Source: Holophagales bacterium
Lineage (GTDB): Bacteria; Acidobacteriota; Holophagae; Holophagales; Holophagaceae
DNA: 32,013 nucleotides
Assembly (NCBI GenBank): GCA_031281385.1
Contig: JAITFL010000116.1
Span: 1-32,013, forward strand
Direction of reading: 5' to 3'
Made by a program: the position numbers and the translations under genes. Under the pieces are notes generated by a model that was not told the DNA's origin, did not search any database, and worked only from the letters and a program-made list of their open reading frames with translations. Within the stretch, counting starts at the first letter, position 1, and every line of letters starts with the position of its first letter. Positions 24,782 to 31,658 of this stretch are shown here, piece by piece.

Positions 24782-25456
24782 CTATTTTTTAATCTCTTCC
24801 GCTTTCAATATCAACACAGGCTGGACAGGCACATCAGCGTATTCATTTATCTTTTTCGTCTGCACCTTTGATATTTTGTCAACCACGTCCATGCCGGCCA
24901 CGACTTTCCCAAAAGGGCAGTGGCCGTAGTCCATCAGGCTCTTTTCTTTGAAGTCCAAGTTTTTGTTGTGCTTCACGTTGATGAAAAACTGCGAGGATGC
25001 GCCAAATGGGTCACCCGGTACGTAGGCCATTGATATGGTTCCGCGCGTGTTCAGCAGCCCCCTAGACTTGGCCACGTCTGCCTCGTTTGCGCCGATGACC
25101 TTGGACGCTTTTTTGCCCATGTCGGGAGTGTGGCCACCGCTCTGGATCATAAAGTCGGGTATTACTCGATGGAAGATGAGTCCATCAAAAAAACCCTCCC
25201 TGACCAGTTTTTGAAAATTCGCTACAGTCTTGGGCGCGGCATCTGGCAATAGTTCTATCGTGATGTCGCCCATAGAGGTCTTGACCCTGATCATGGTGCT
25301 ATAGGGCACTTGGTCGGCTACAGCGACTTGTGCGGCCTCTGCCTGCGGGGGCTGAACGTCAACGCTGTCGGCCTTTTCGCCCTCACGCTGACAGGCGAAG
25401 AATGTGGCCGCCAATGCTATGGCTGCAATAGCGAATATGCGGTTGCGGGCTTTCAT
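24782..25456 (-). CDS. Cyclophilin-type peptidyl-prolyl isomerase lipoprotein
   Basis: A 224-residue protein with start ATG 25456, set by GGAGG 6-7 bases upstream; the frame opens further up at 25603 inside repeat copy G. The N terminus MKARNRIFAIAAIALAATFF leads into a lipobox Cys (TFFAC), so it should be a lipoprotein. The cyclophilin domain spans about 57-222, with FHRVIPDFMIQSGGHTPDMG, SMAYVPGDPFGASSQFFINV and FGKVVAGMDVVDKI. It probably catalyses prolyl cis-trans isomerisation during folding of exported proteins. TATAAT on the minus strand at 25483-25478 is a good -10. Copy G lies just upstream of this promoter. Confidence 0.9.
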   Translation of the reverse strand: MKARNRIFAIAAIALAATFFACQREGEKADSVDVQPPQAEAAQVAVADQVPYSTMIRVKTSMGDITIELLPDAAPKTVANFQKLVREGFFDGLIFHRVIPDFMIQSGGHTPDMGKKASKVIGANEADVAKSRGLLNTRGTISMAYVPGDPFGASSQFFINVKHNKNLDFKEKSLMDYGHCPFGKVVAGMDVVDKISKVQTKKINEYADVPVQPVLILKAEEIKK

Positions 25457-25507
25457 GTCAGTGCCTCCTGAATAGAAGTAATTATAGCAAATTGTTTCTC
25501 TATCAAA

Positions 25508-25720
25508 CATCCGCCCGTTCCCGAGTGCCGCAGGGGGTCTGGGTGGTAGCGAGGGGGGGCCGCTCGCATGCGAGTGGGACCCGAGCGGACCCCCAGTTAG
25601 CATTCGGAAAGTTTTTCCCTGCCACGGAGTAAAATGCGACAGGCCGAATGATCTCTGTTCCGCAGTCGAGCGGCGAATGACCTCGCCGCGTGTTCAACCG
25701 GCACAATGGAGTTGTCAGTA
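25508..25720 (+). repeat. Dispersed modular repeat, copy G (partial)
   Basis: The head is truncated and lacks the 31-base unit. It keeps the GGGGTCTGGG block, the palindrome CCGCTCGCATGCGAGTGG (25560-25577, one wobble), CCCCCAGTTAGCATTCGG, and the hairpin GCGGCGA-ATGACC-TCGCCGC (25670-25689). It is the only copy lying between two minus-strand genes, so it is antisense to their direction, and it lies upstream of the cyclophilin promoter. Confidence 0.8.
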
Positions 25721-25765
25721 CATGACAAAGCATATCAGATGAGTTCCGACCGGCGCTGCTGAACG

Positions 25766-25832
25766 AACCAAGCTTCCCATCGTACCCTTCGTACGCATGT
25801 GGGGCTATTAGCCTCGCACAATAAACTTGGTT
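25766..25832 (-). repeat. Hairpin region downstream of bshA
   Basis: AACCAAG (25766-25772) can pair with CTTGGTT (25826-25832), enclosing CGTAC-CCTTC-GTACG (25781-25795). It lies about 43 bases past the bshA stop in transcript terms. There is no T-run, so a role in termination or RNA stability is conjecture. Confidence 0.4.
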
Positions 25833-25874
25833 TGGTTGTTCAAGTACCTCCACCACACGCAAATTACATGACGC

Positions 25875-27005
25875 CTATGGTTTGCCAGATAACACTTTCC
25901 TGTATATCTCCTCATACTGCTCAACTATCGGCCCTTCGGCAAAGTCGTTGAGGGCCCTTTTTTTGGCGCTGCGGCCCATGTTTTGCCTCAGTTCTGGGTC
26001 TGCGAGCAGCCTTGACACGCTTTCGGCCATGCCTGTAATGTCGCCAACGTCAGAAAGGTAGCCGTCAACACCATCCCTGACCACCTCTGGTATGCCACCT
26101 GCGCGGCTGGCTACTATGGGCGCTCCGTGTGACATGGCCTCTAGCGCGGCTAGGCCAAAGCTCTCAGTGGAGCTGGGCAGCAAAAAAATGTCCGTGCAGG
26201 ATAGCACCGAATCAATATCCAGCAGTTTGCCTGTGAAACGCACGTCGGCTTCCATGTTCTTTTCCCTGGCGTAATTTTCGGCCTCCAGCCTGTCGGGCCC
26301 ATCGCCCACCATCACCAGCTTGCAGGGGTGGCTCTGTCGCACAGCCTCGAAAACTCTCAAAACGTCCATTACGCGCTTGACGGGGCGAAAATTTGATACA
26401 TGCGCCAAGATGGGTTCGCCATCGGGTGAAAGCCAATCTCTACAGTCCCTGCTGCATTGCGCGTTTTCGTCCACTTTGGGGGGGCAGGCAAAGTTATAGA
26501 CAACGTCTATTTGGCGCGAGACGCCAAAGGTCTTCAGTGTCTGGTCTTTCAGGTAATCAGACACAACTGTGACGGCGTCGCTCTCTTTGATGGCCAGCCT
26601 CACCATAGGCAGGTAGCTGGGGTCGCTGCCTACTGCTGTTATGTCTGTCCCATGCAGCGTGGTGACCACCTTTATTTTGCCCTCTAGGGCCATTCGCGCC
26701 AAAAGTGCTGCGCTGGCGTGGGGTATGGCGTAATGCGCGTGGATTATGTCTAGGTGGTGCCTGTCTGCGGCGTCGGCCATCTTTGACGCCAATGCTATTG
26801 AAAAGAGGTCAGTTTCAAAGAGAGGGTAGGGGCTGGCCGACACTTCATGGAATATGACATGGTCTTCAAAGCCAACCAACCTTGGCGGTATGGACGGGCT
26901 AAGGATGTGTACTTCGTGACCCTTAGATGCAAGGGCTTTGCCCACCTCGGTGGCCACCACCCCCGAACCTCCATAAGTCGAGTAGCAGGAAATCCCGATA
27001 CGCAT
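25875..27005 (-). CDS. bshA: N-acetyl-alpha-D-glucosaminyl L-malate synthase BshA
   Basis: GT4-family glycosyltransferase, 376 residues, catalysing the first step of bacillithiol synthesis: UDP-GlcNAc plus L-malate to GlcNAc-malate. Family-specific blocks are visible: GISCYSTYGGSGVVATEVGK (3-22), IIHAHYAIPHASAALLAR, VVTTLHGTDIT, VVYNFACPP and LAHVSNFRPVKRV. The donor-site ESFGLAALEAMSHGAPIVAS carries the GT4 EX7E motif. The end GIPEVVRDGVDGYL is also typical. The start has an AGGGGG ribosome site. No bshB or bshC is in the window. Its presence with LPS genes is a strong lineage clue. Assignment over other GT4 enzymes is confident because of the YSTYGGSGVVATE opening. Confidence 0.92.
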   Translation of the reverse strand: MRIGISCYSTYGGSGVVATEVGKALASKGHEVHILSPSIPPRLVGFEDHVIFHEVSASPYPLFETDLFSIALASKMADAADRHHLDIIHAHYAIPHASAALLARMALEGKIKVVTTLHGTDITAVGSDPSYLPMVRLAIKESDAVTVVSDYLKDQTLKTFGVSRQIDVVYNFACPPKVDENAQCSRDCRDWLSPDGEPILAHVSNFRPVKRVMDVLRVFEAVRQSHPCKLVMVGDGPDRLEAENYAREKNMEADVRFTGKLLDIDSVLSCTDIFLLPSSTESFGLAALEAMSHGAPIVASRAGGIPEVVRDGVDGYLSDVGDITGMAESVSRLLADPELRQNMGRSAKKRALNDFAEGPIVEQYEEIYRKVLSGKP

Positions 27006-27027
27006 CCAAAGCCCCCTAGTGATTTTA

Positions 27028-27302
27028 TTCCAATTCTAATTCAAAATTGCCTCCATGCAATTTTGAATTAGTCGGCTGCGGCGGGGCGCGGCCCGCCTCT
27101 TGGCATCCAATGTCCCATTGGATACCAAGGCCGCCCTGTTGGGCTTTGCGGAAGTGTCGGCCTCCCCCAGCTTTTCGTCCTACTGCATATTTCAGCTTCG
27201 TTCTGGCCTCACGAAATGCTACGCATTTCGGGCGCGACATCCTGTCGCGCATTCCAATTCCAAATAGAATCGTGGCTGATTCTATTTAGAATTGGAATTA
27301 GG
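27028..27302. repeat. Structured intergenic element with at least five hairpins
   Basis: The ends form stems: 27036-27050 with 27057-27071 (CTAATTCAAAATTGC arms, perfect), and 27251-27271 with 27278-27298 (21-base arms, one mismatch). Between them are TTGGCATCCAATG with its complement (27100-27112 / 27116-27128), CGAAATGC-TAC-GCATTTCG (27212-27230) and GCGCGACA-TCC-TGTCGCGC (27232-27250). Both ends of the element share CCAATTCTAATT/GAATTGGAATTA-type sequence, like imperfect terminal inverted repeats. It has no relation to the A-H family. It lies between divergent bshA and yggT. Confidence 0.8.
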
Positions 27303-27433
27303 ATAACTATTTTGGTGGAAATGGCAAAAAGGTTGCTTATCTGTACTGGCCTTTGTCACCAAAATGGCCCGCTTTGCATTCGCCAACATGCCCATGTTGG
27401 CACCACGTTTTATCGCCAAAGGATTTTTTCCAG

Positions 27434-27691
27434 ATGCCCCTGATTGTCTATTTTGCGGACTGGCTGCTGACGATCTTAATTTATTTGATTGTTTTTGGGG
27501 CCATTCTAAGTTGGTTCCCCTCATCTAGGGGGAGCGCAGTGGCGAGGCTCATCAATTCAATTACTTCTCCGCTCCTGACACCATTTCGCGCCATCATCCC
27601 CACATTGGGCGGAATGGACTTCAGCCCGCTTTTGGCCATGCTGCTGCTGTCATTTCTCCAGCGGCTTTTGCGCGTTGGCCTAGCGTCATGA
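27434..27691 (+). CDS. YggT-family membrane protein
   Basis: An 85-residue protein with two transmembrane segments (about 3-25 and 62-82) and the connecting YggT signature AVARLINSITSPLLTPFRAIIP. The frame opens at 27353, but ATG 27434 gives the standard family start MPLIVYFADWLLTILIYLIV and has AAAGGA about 9 bases upstream. YggT (YlmG in Firmicutes) proteins act near cell division and chromosome distribution, though the mechanism is unsettled. It precedes the DivIVA gene by 10 bases, an arrangement also known from ylm-divIVA clusters, which supports both calls. Confidence 0.85.
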   Translation: MPLIVYFADWLLTILIYLIVFGAILSWFPSSRGSAVARLINSITSPLLTPFRAIIPTLGGMDFSPLLAMLLLSFLQRLLRVGLAS

Positions 27692-27701
27692 AAGCCCGAA
27701 A

Positions 27702-28187
27702 ATGAAATACACGCCAAGAGACATACAGCGCCGCGAATTCGACTCCTCTTTTAGGGGGCTGAACCCCGACCAGGTGTATGAATTTCTCCGCGAGATAGCC
27801 TCAGACCTAGAAGAATTGCTGCAGGAGAACCAGCAGACAAATAATGAACTGGCCGAACACAGAAACCGCATCCTCCAATACCACGAACAGGATCGCATTT
27901 TCAAAGAGACTCTGATGCAGGCCCAGAGAACTAGGGAAGAGTGGATGGAGATTGCCGAGAGGGAAGCCGACCTGATGAAGAAAGAGGCCCGCTTCCAGTC
28001 TGATGAGCTTATCAAGGCCGCCCAGGAAGAGGTGGCGAGGATGGAAGTCCAGCTGCGCGGCATGAAGCTGGAAAGGGTGCGCTTCCTGCAGGACATGGAC
28101 GCCCTAGCCGCCCGCACCAAGCGCTTCCTCAGCCAAGAGGCCCCAGAGATGTTCCCCCCTGCAGACGTGACTAGGAAGTTGGAATAG
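27702..28187 (+). CDS. divIVA: DivIVA domain-containing coiled-coil protein
   Basis: A 161-residue cytoplasmic protein with the DivIVA N-terminal domain: YTPRDIQRREFDSSFRGLNPDQVYEFL (about 3-29), containing the conserved F..RGYD-like turn as FRGLNP. A long coiled coil follows (about 30-130). DivIVA proteins bind curved membrane and recruit polarity, septum or envelope factors. Here the tail (EAPEMFPPADVTRKLE) is short. It is probably co-transcribed with yggT. The ribosome site is weak. Repeat copy H begins 11 bases after the stop. Confidence 0.88.
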   Translation: MKYTPRDIQRREFDSSFRGLNPDQVYEFLREIASDLEELLQENQQTNNELAEHRNRILQYHEQDRIFKETLMQAQRTREEWMEIAEREADLMKKEARFQSDELIKAAQEEVARMEVQLRGMKLERVRFLQDMDALAARTKRFLSQEAPEMFPPADVTRKLE

Positions 28188-28197
28188 CTTGAATCCT

Positions 28198-28322
28198 TTG
28201 CAAAAGCCATCCCCCGAGCATCCGCCCACCCATCGGAGCCATCTCCGGGTATCTGTCCATACATAGGAGAGTGGGCGAGGCAAGTACCGGGGTCTGGGGA
28301 AGCCGCCCAAGGCTGCATCAAT
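28198..28322 (+). repeat. Dispersed modular repeat, copy H (truncated)
   Basis: The left end is TTGCAAAA (28198-28205). Two head units lie about 32 bases apart, the second at 28233, followed by the conserved GTACCGGGGTCTGGGGA block. The sequence then reads AAGCCGCCCAAGGCTGCATC and stops resembling the family. That piece is one arm of the 71-base hairpin module in the orientation opposite to copy F, so this copy is a rearranged, truncated one. The hairpin with the ATGACC loop is missing. Confidence 0.75.
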
Positions 28323-28422
28323 TTCTTAATACTTCTTTCAGTTTTTTGGGTCTATACTTGATAGAAATGGCCTGAATGATTGTCTTTTGGCTTTGTCATA
28401 GGCCCACAATTAAGGAGTTGTC

Positions 28423-29352
28423 ATGGATCGCCGAAGTTTCCTTCAAAACACAGCCGGGGCGCTCGGAAGCCTTGCAGCCGCTGACGCGCTTTCACCGCTG
28501 CTTTCTGCGTCTCAGGCCGCCAGGCCCGACCTTGCCGTTGTCAAGGGCGCGTCTGTAGAAAAGATAGTCCAAGCCGCCATAGACGCCATTGGCGGCATCA
28601 AGCGGTTCATATCAAAAGACGACATCGTGGTAATCAAACCAAACATCGGCTGGGACAGAAAGCCCGAATTCGCGGCGAACACAAACCCCGAACTGGTGGC
28701 CGCTTTGGTGAAACTATGCTTTGGAGCGGGGGCCAAAACCGTCAAGGTATTCGACCGCACATGCCACGACCAGCGCAAGTGCTATGAGAACAGCGGCATT
28801 GAATCTGCAGCCAAGGCCGCTGGCGCCCAAGTACCCTTTGTGGGCGGCAGGTCGCTCACTTCAATTGAAGAGAGGCTGTACAAGGACACAAAAATCCCAG
28901 ACGGCGTATCCATCAAATCGTGGCCTTTCCACGAGGACGTGGTAAATCCCAAAATCAAGCTGATCAATGTCCCAATTGCAAAAAACCACGGCTCAACAAA
29001 ACTTTCCATGTCCATGAAAAACTTGATGGGCATAATGGGCGACAACAGGGGCCAGGCCCACCAAAAACTGGACACCGCAATTGTTGACGTTGCCACTGTC
29101 ATAAAGCCCACCTTGATCATCATTGACGCTATCCGCGTACTGATGGCAAATGGGCCCACGGGGGGCAACGTGGATGACGTCAAGAGGCTGGACACCATAG
29201 TCGCTGGCGTTGACCCCGTTGCGACCGATGCGTACAGCACGACTTTCTTTGGCATGGAGCCAAAGGACATCGGCCACATCAAAGAAGCGGCAGAGCGCGG
29301 CCTTGGCAAGATGGATCTGTCCAAGCTGAACATTCAAAAAATCGAGGTCTAG
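28423..29352 (+). CDS. DUF362 family protein with twin-arginine signal
   Basis: A 309-residue protein opening MDRRSFLQNTAGALGSLAAA, a twin-arginine (RRSFLQ) signal that implies folded export through Tat. The DUF362 domain follows (about 35-300), with DIVVIKPNIGWDRKPEFAAN, KLINVPIAKNHGSTKLSMSMKNLMGIMG and TIVAGVDPVATDAYS, all typical of the family. No Cys cluster of its own is present. It has AGGAG 8 bases ahead of its start. The next gene, a polyferredoxin, begins 3 bases after the stop, so the two are almost certainly one operon. The biochemical role of DUF362 is not settled; a redox-linked role is inferred from the partner. Confidence 0.88.
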   Translation: MDRRSFLQNTAGALGSLAAADALSPLLSASQAARPDLAVVKGASVEKIVQAAIDAIGGIKRFISKDDIVVIKPNIGWDRKPEFAANTNPELVAALVKLCFGAGAKTVKVFDRTCHDQRKCYENSGIESAAKAAGAQVPFVGGRSLTSIEERLYKDTKIPDGVSIKSWPFHEDVVNPKIKLINVPIAKNHGSTKLSMSMKNLMGIMGDNRGQAHQKLDTAIVDVATVIKPTLIIIDAIRVLMANGPTGGNVDDVKRLDTIVAGVDPVATDAYSTTFFGMEPKDIGHIKEAAERGLGKMDLSKLNIQKIEV

Positions 29353-29355
29353 CTT

Positions 29356-30909
29356 ATGAGCCTCTGGGCGAGGAGGCTGTCCCAGTGCCTCTTCCTGCTT
29401 CTGTTCCTCTTTTTGTTCATACAGACCGAATCCAAGGGGGCGGACAAGCTGGGCTACCCGGCCAAGCTGTTCCTAGACTTTGACCCTCTGTTGGCATTGG
29501 CTACGTTCCTCTCTGGCCACGCCATATTAAAGGGGATGCTGCTCTCGCTCGTCCTTGTGGCCGTGACTATTGTCTTTGGGCGGGCCTTCTGCGGATGGGC
29601 ATGCCCCTTTGGGACTCTGCACAACATCGTGGGAGCGTTGAAGCGATGGAGTGGCCCCCAAAAAGTGCGGGGCTGGTTCAAGGCCAAGTACTTGCTGCTG
29701 GTATTCCTACTGTCCGGCAGCATCGTGGGCATTCAGCTAACTGGCATCTTTGACCCCATTTCCCTGCTGGTGCGCCATCTGACAATCGGTGTATATCCAG
29801 CGTTCAACTATGCGGCCATTGGAATAACAGAAGCCGCTTACAAAACCGATATAGGTTTTATTGCCAAATTGGGGGATGGCTTTTACTGGATTCTTAGCAA
29901 GACAGTGCTGGCGTTCAAACAACCGTACTTTTTGCAAGGAACTTTGATAACGCTATTGTTTGTGGGCATCTTGCTGCTCAACCTATCAGAAAGGCGCTTC
30001 TGGTGCCGCTACGTCTGCCCGTTGGGCGCGTTGTTGGGCATCTTGGGCCGTTGGGCGCCATTTAAGCGCAGAACCCTAGAGGCATGCAACAACTGTGGGC
30101 TTTGCGACCGAAAGTGCCAGGGCGGGACAAAAACAGACTCTTGGGCGGTTTCGGAGTGCTACTACTGCATGGCCTGCGTTGGCGAATGTCCCAAAAAGGC
30201 CATAACATTCGGCTTTTCGGCCAAGCCTGCCGAAGAGTCCATAGCCCTAGGGCGCAGAAATGTGCTACTGGCGGGCGGGGCTGGGCTGGCGTCCATTGCG
30301 GTGTCTAGGGCCACGCCCAACTTTGACCCCCAAAGGCCAAACCCTGCGCTGATCCGCCCCCCTGGCGCATTGCCCGAACCCGAATTTTTGGCTAGGTGCG
30401 TCAAGTGCGGCGAGTGCATAAGGGTCTGCACCACAAATGGGTTGCAACCAACCATGCTACAGGCAGGGCTAGAGGGCATCTGGACACCCGTCCTAGTGCC
30501 AGCCGCCAGAAGCTATTGCGAATACAATTGTACGCTGTGCGGCCAAGTCTGCCCAACCGGTGCCATCAGGAAGCTTACCCCCGAGGAAAAGAAAGAGTGG
30601 CGCATAGGCACTGCTTGGTTCGACAGGAGCCGCTGTCTGCCTCACGCGCTCAACGAATCCTGCATCGTCTGCGAAGAGCATTGCCCCACGCCCACAAAGG
30701 CCATCAAATTTAGGGTGCGCGACCGCTTTGGTGATGTAATAAAACAGCCCTACGTTGACATAAACCTGTGCGTTGGCTGCGGCAACTGCGTCTCTGCTTG
30801 CCCACTACCAGACGCGCCCGGCGTTATAATCACCAGCATCGGCGAAACAAGGTCGAAGAAAAATCAAATTTCCCTCGGCGGCGTGATGGGGGGAGAACTG
30901 CCATATTAA
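29356..30909 (+). CDS. NapH/NapG-like membrane polyferredoxin fusion
   Basis: A 517-residue iron-sulfur membrane protein. The N-terminal half (about 1-230) is NapH-like, with several membrane spans and two CxxxCP motifs (Cys79/Cys83 and Cys217/Cys221). Two [4Fe-4S] motifs follow at Cys244-254 and Cys268-278. At residues 300-316 comes RRNVLLAGGAGLASIAV, an internal twin-arginine-like segment with a hydrophobic stretch. Downstream are four more Cys clusters (348-358, 388-399, 427-443, 472-482) like the periplasmic ferredoxin NapG/MauM. It should pass electrons between a quinol or cytoplasmic donor and a periplasmic acceptor. It is probably the redox partner of the DUF362 protein. The exact acceptor is unknown. 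Confidence 0.88.
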   Translation: MSLWARRLSQCLFLLLFLFLFIQTESKGADKLGYPAKLFLDFDPLLALATFLSGHAILKGMLLSLVLVAVTIVFGRAFCGWACPFGTLHNIVGALKRWSGPQKVRGWFKAKYLLLVFLLSGSIVGIQLTGIFDPISLLVRHLTIGVYPAFNYAAIGITEAAYKTDIGFIAKLGDGFYWILSKTVLAFKQPYFLQGTLITLLFVGILLLNLSERRFWCRYVCPLGALLGILGRWAPFKRRTLEACNNCGLCDRKCQGGTKTDSWAVSECYYCMACVGECPKKAITFGFSAKPAEESIALGRRNVLLAGGAGLASIAVSRATPNFDPQRPNPALIRPPGALPEPEFLARCVKCGECIRVCTTNGLQPTMLQAGLEGIWTPVLVPAARSYCEYNCTLCGQVCPTGAIRKLTPEEKKEWRIGTAWFDRSRCLPHALNESCIVCEEHCPTPTKAIKFRVRDRFGDVIKQPYVDINLCVGCGNCVSACPLPDAPGVIITSIGETRSKKNQISLGGVMGGELPY

Positions 30910-30993
30910 CTGTACATGCGAATCTTGACACCCCAAAATGGGATGCCAAAATGCGCCAAACAACCCCACTGACCTGCGACTAAACGCAGACCA
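30910..30993. other. Short gap, no gene seen
   Basis: The 84 bases between the polyferredoxin stop and the convergent 57-residue ORF hold no clear terminator hairpin or RNA gene. Confidence 0.4.
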
Positions 30994-31167
30994 CTACTGC
31001 TGTATGGTTTCTTTTGCCTCTAGCAGATGGGCGTGGGCCCTAGCGGCGGTAGCTTGGCAATGACGAAGGTAGGACTCGTCATTCAGCTTCATCGCGCCCC
31101 TCAAGTACATGGCGATGGCTTCTTCGCTGTCTAGGCTTTTGTTGTATTCAGCGTCTTCGTTGTCCAT
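30994..31167 (-). CDS. Small acidic/helical protein (57 aa)
   Basis: An unrecognised small ORF on the minus strand. It begins MDNEDAEYNKSLDSEEAIAM, continues YLRGAMKLNDESYLRHCQAT and ends with an Ala/His-rich helix and ETIQQ. It has no signal peptide or membrane span. AGGGGGA about 9 bases ahead of the ATG, with AAGG closer in, gives it a plausible ribosome site, and the codon use fits the neighbours. It converges on the polyferredoxin gene. It may encode a small helical adaptor or simply be a chance ORF; conservation would decide. Confidence 0.55.
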   Translation of the reverse strand: MDNEDAEYNKSLDSEEAIAMYLRGAMKLNDESYLRHCQATAARAHAHLLEAKETIQQ

Positions 31168-31658
31168 GACCTTGGTTCCCCCTTGTGCGCATTTGCGCTA
31201 ATTAAGGATGCTAACAGACAAATATGTCAAATGGGGAAATTAATGGCAAAAAAAATGAGGACGATTGAAATTTTTTTGCGGTATTTGCACCCCCCCAAAA
31301 AGATGGACACAAGCGACAATCAAACAAATGGCGGGTGTGCGCTATATTTGAAGTGCATGCAAAACTCAATTTTTTGGAAACTATATGCTTGATTTCACAA
31401 ACACAACACATTAACGGAAAATATTGTGTCCGGGATGGGAAGCGTTACAGCCAAGACTAACGAGTTGTCCCGTGCCTCGTCTAGCCTTGCGCGTCCTGCA
31501 TAGACTAATATGATTGGCACACAGCATTCTTGGAACTTCGCCGTGGACGCACTCTTGGGCATTGTGGTTTGCAATTGCAATCTACTTGCCCCCTATTTTC
31601 CCTTGGGCTACAATTTTTCTTTTGCGCTTCGCAAAGCACCGAATCCAACGAGGCCCCA
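31168..31658. other. AT-rich intergenic region
   Basis: About 490 bases with markedly lower GC than the flanks over 31200-31400. A 69-codon frame at 31183-31392 lacks a ribosome site and protein-like composition, so I do not call it. TTGCCC (31586-31591) and TACAAT (31609-31614), spaced 17, form a plausible promoter for the lipoprotein at 31659. TTTGCG-CTT-CGCAAA (about 31621-31635) is a small hairpin in its leader. Confidence 0.45.
31586..31614 (+). promoter_or_regulatory. Probable promoter of the terminal lipoprotein gene
   Basis: TTGCCC (31586-31591) and TACAAT (31609-31614) have the optimal 17-base spacer. The ATG lies 45 bases further, with GAGG at 31650-31653. Confidence 0.5.

Noticed and set aside
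27318..27433. Possible ribosomal protein L28 remnant starting MAKRLLICTG
   Set aside because: Only a loose resemblance to the L28 opening; the conserved GNxVSHAxxxTKRR core is absent in all frames.
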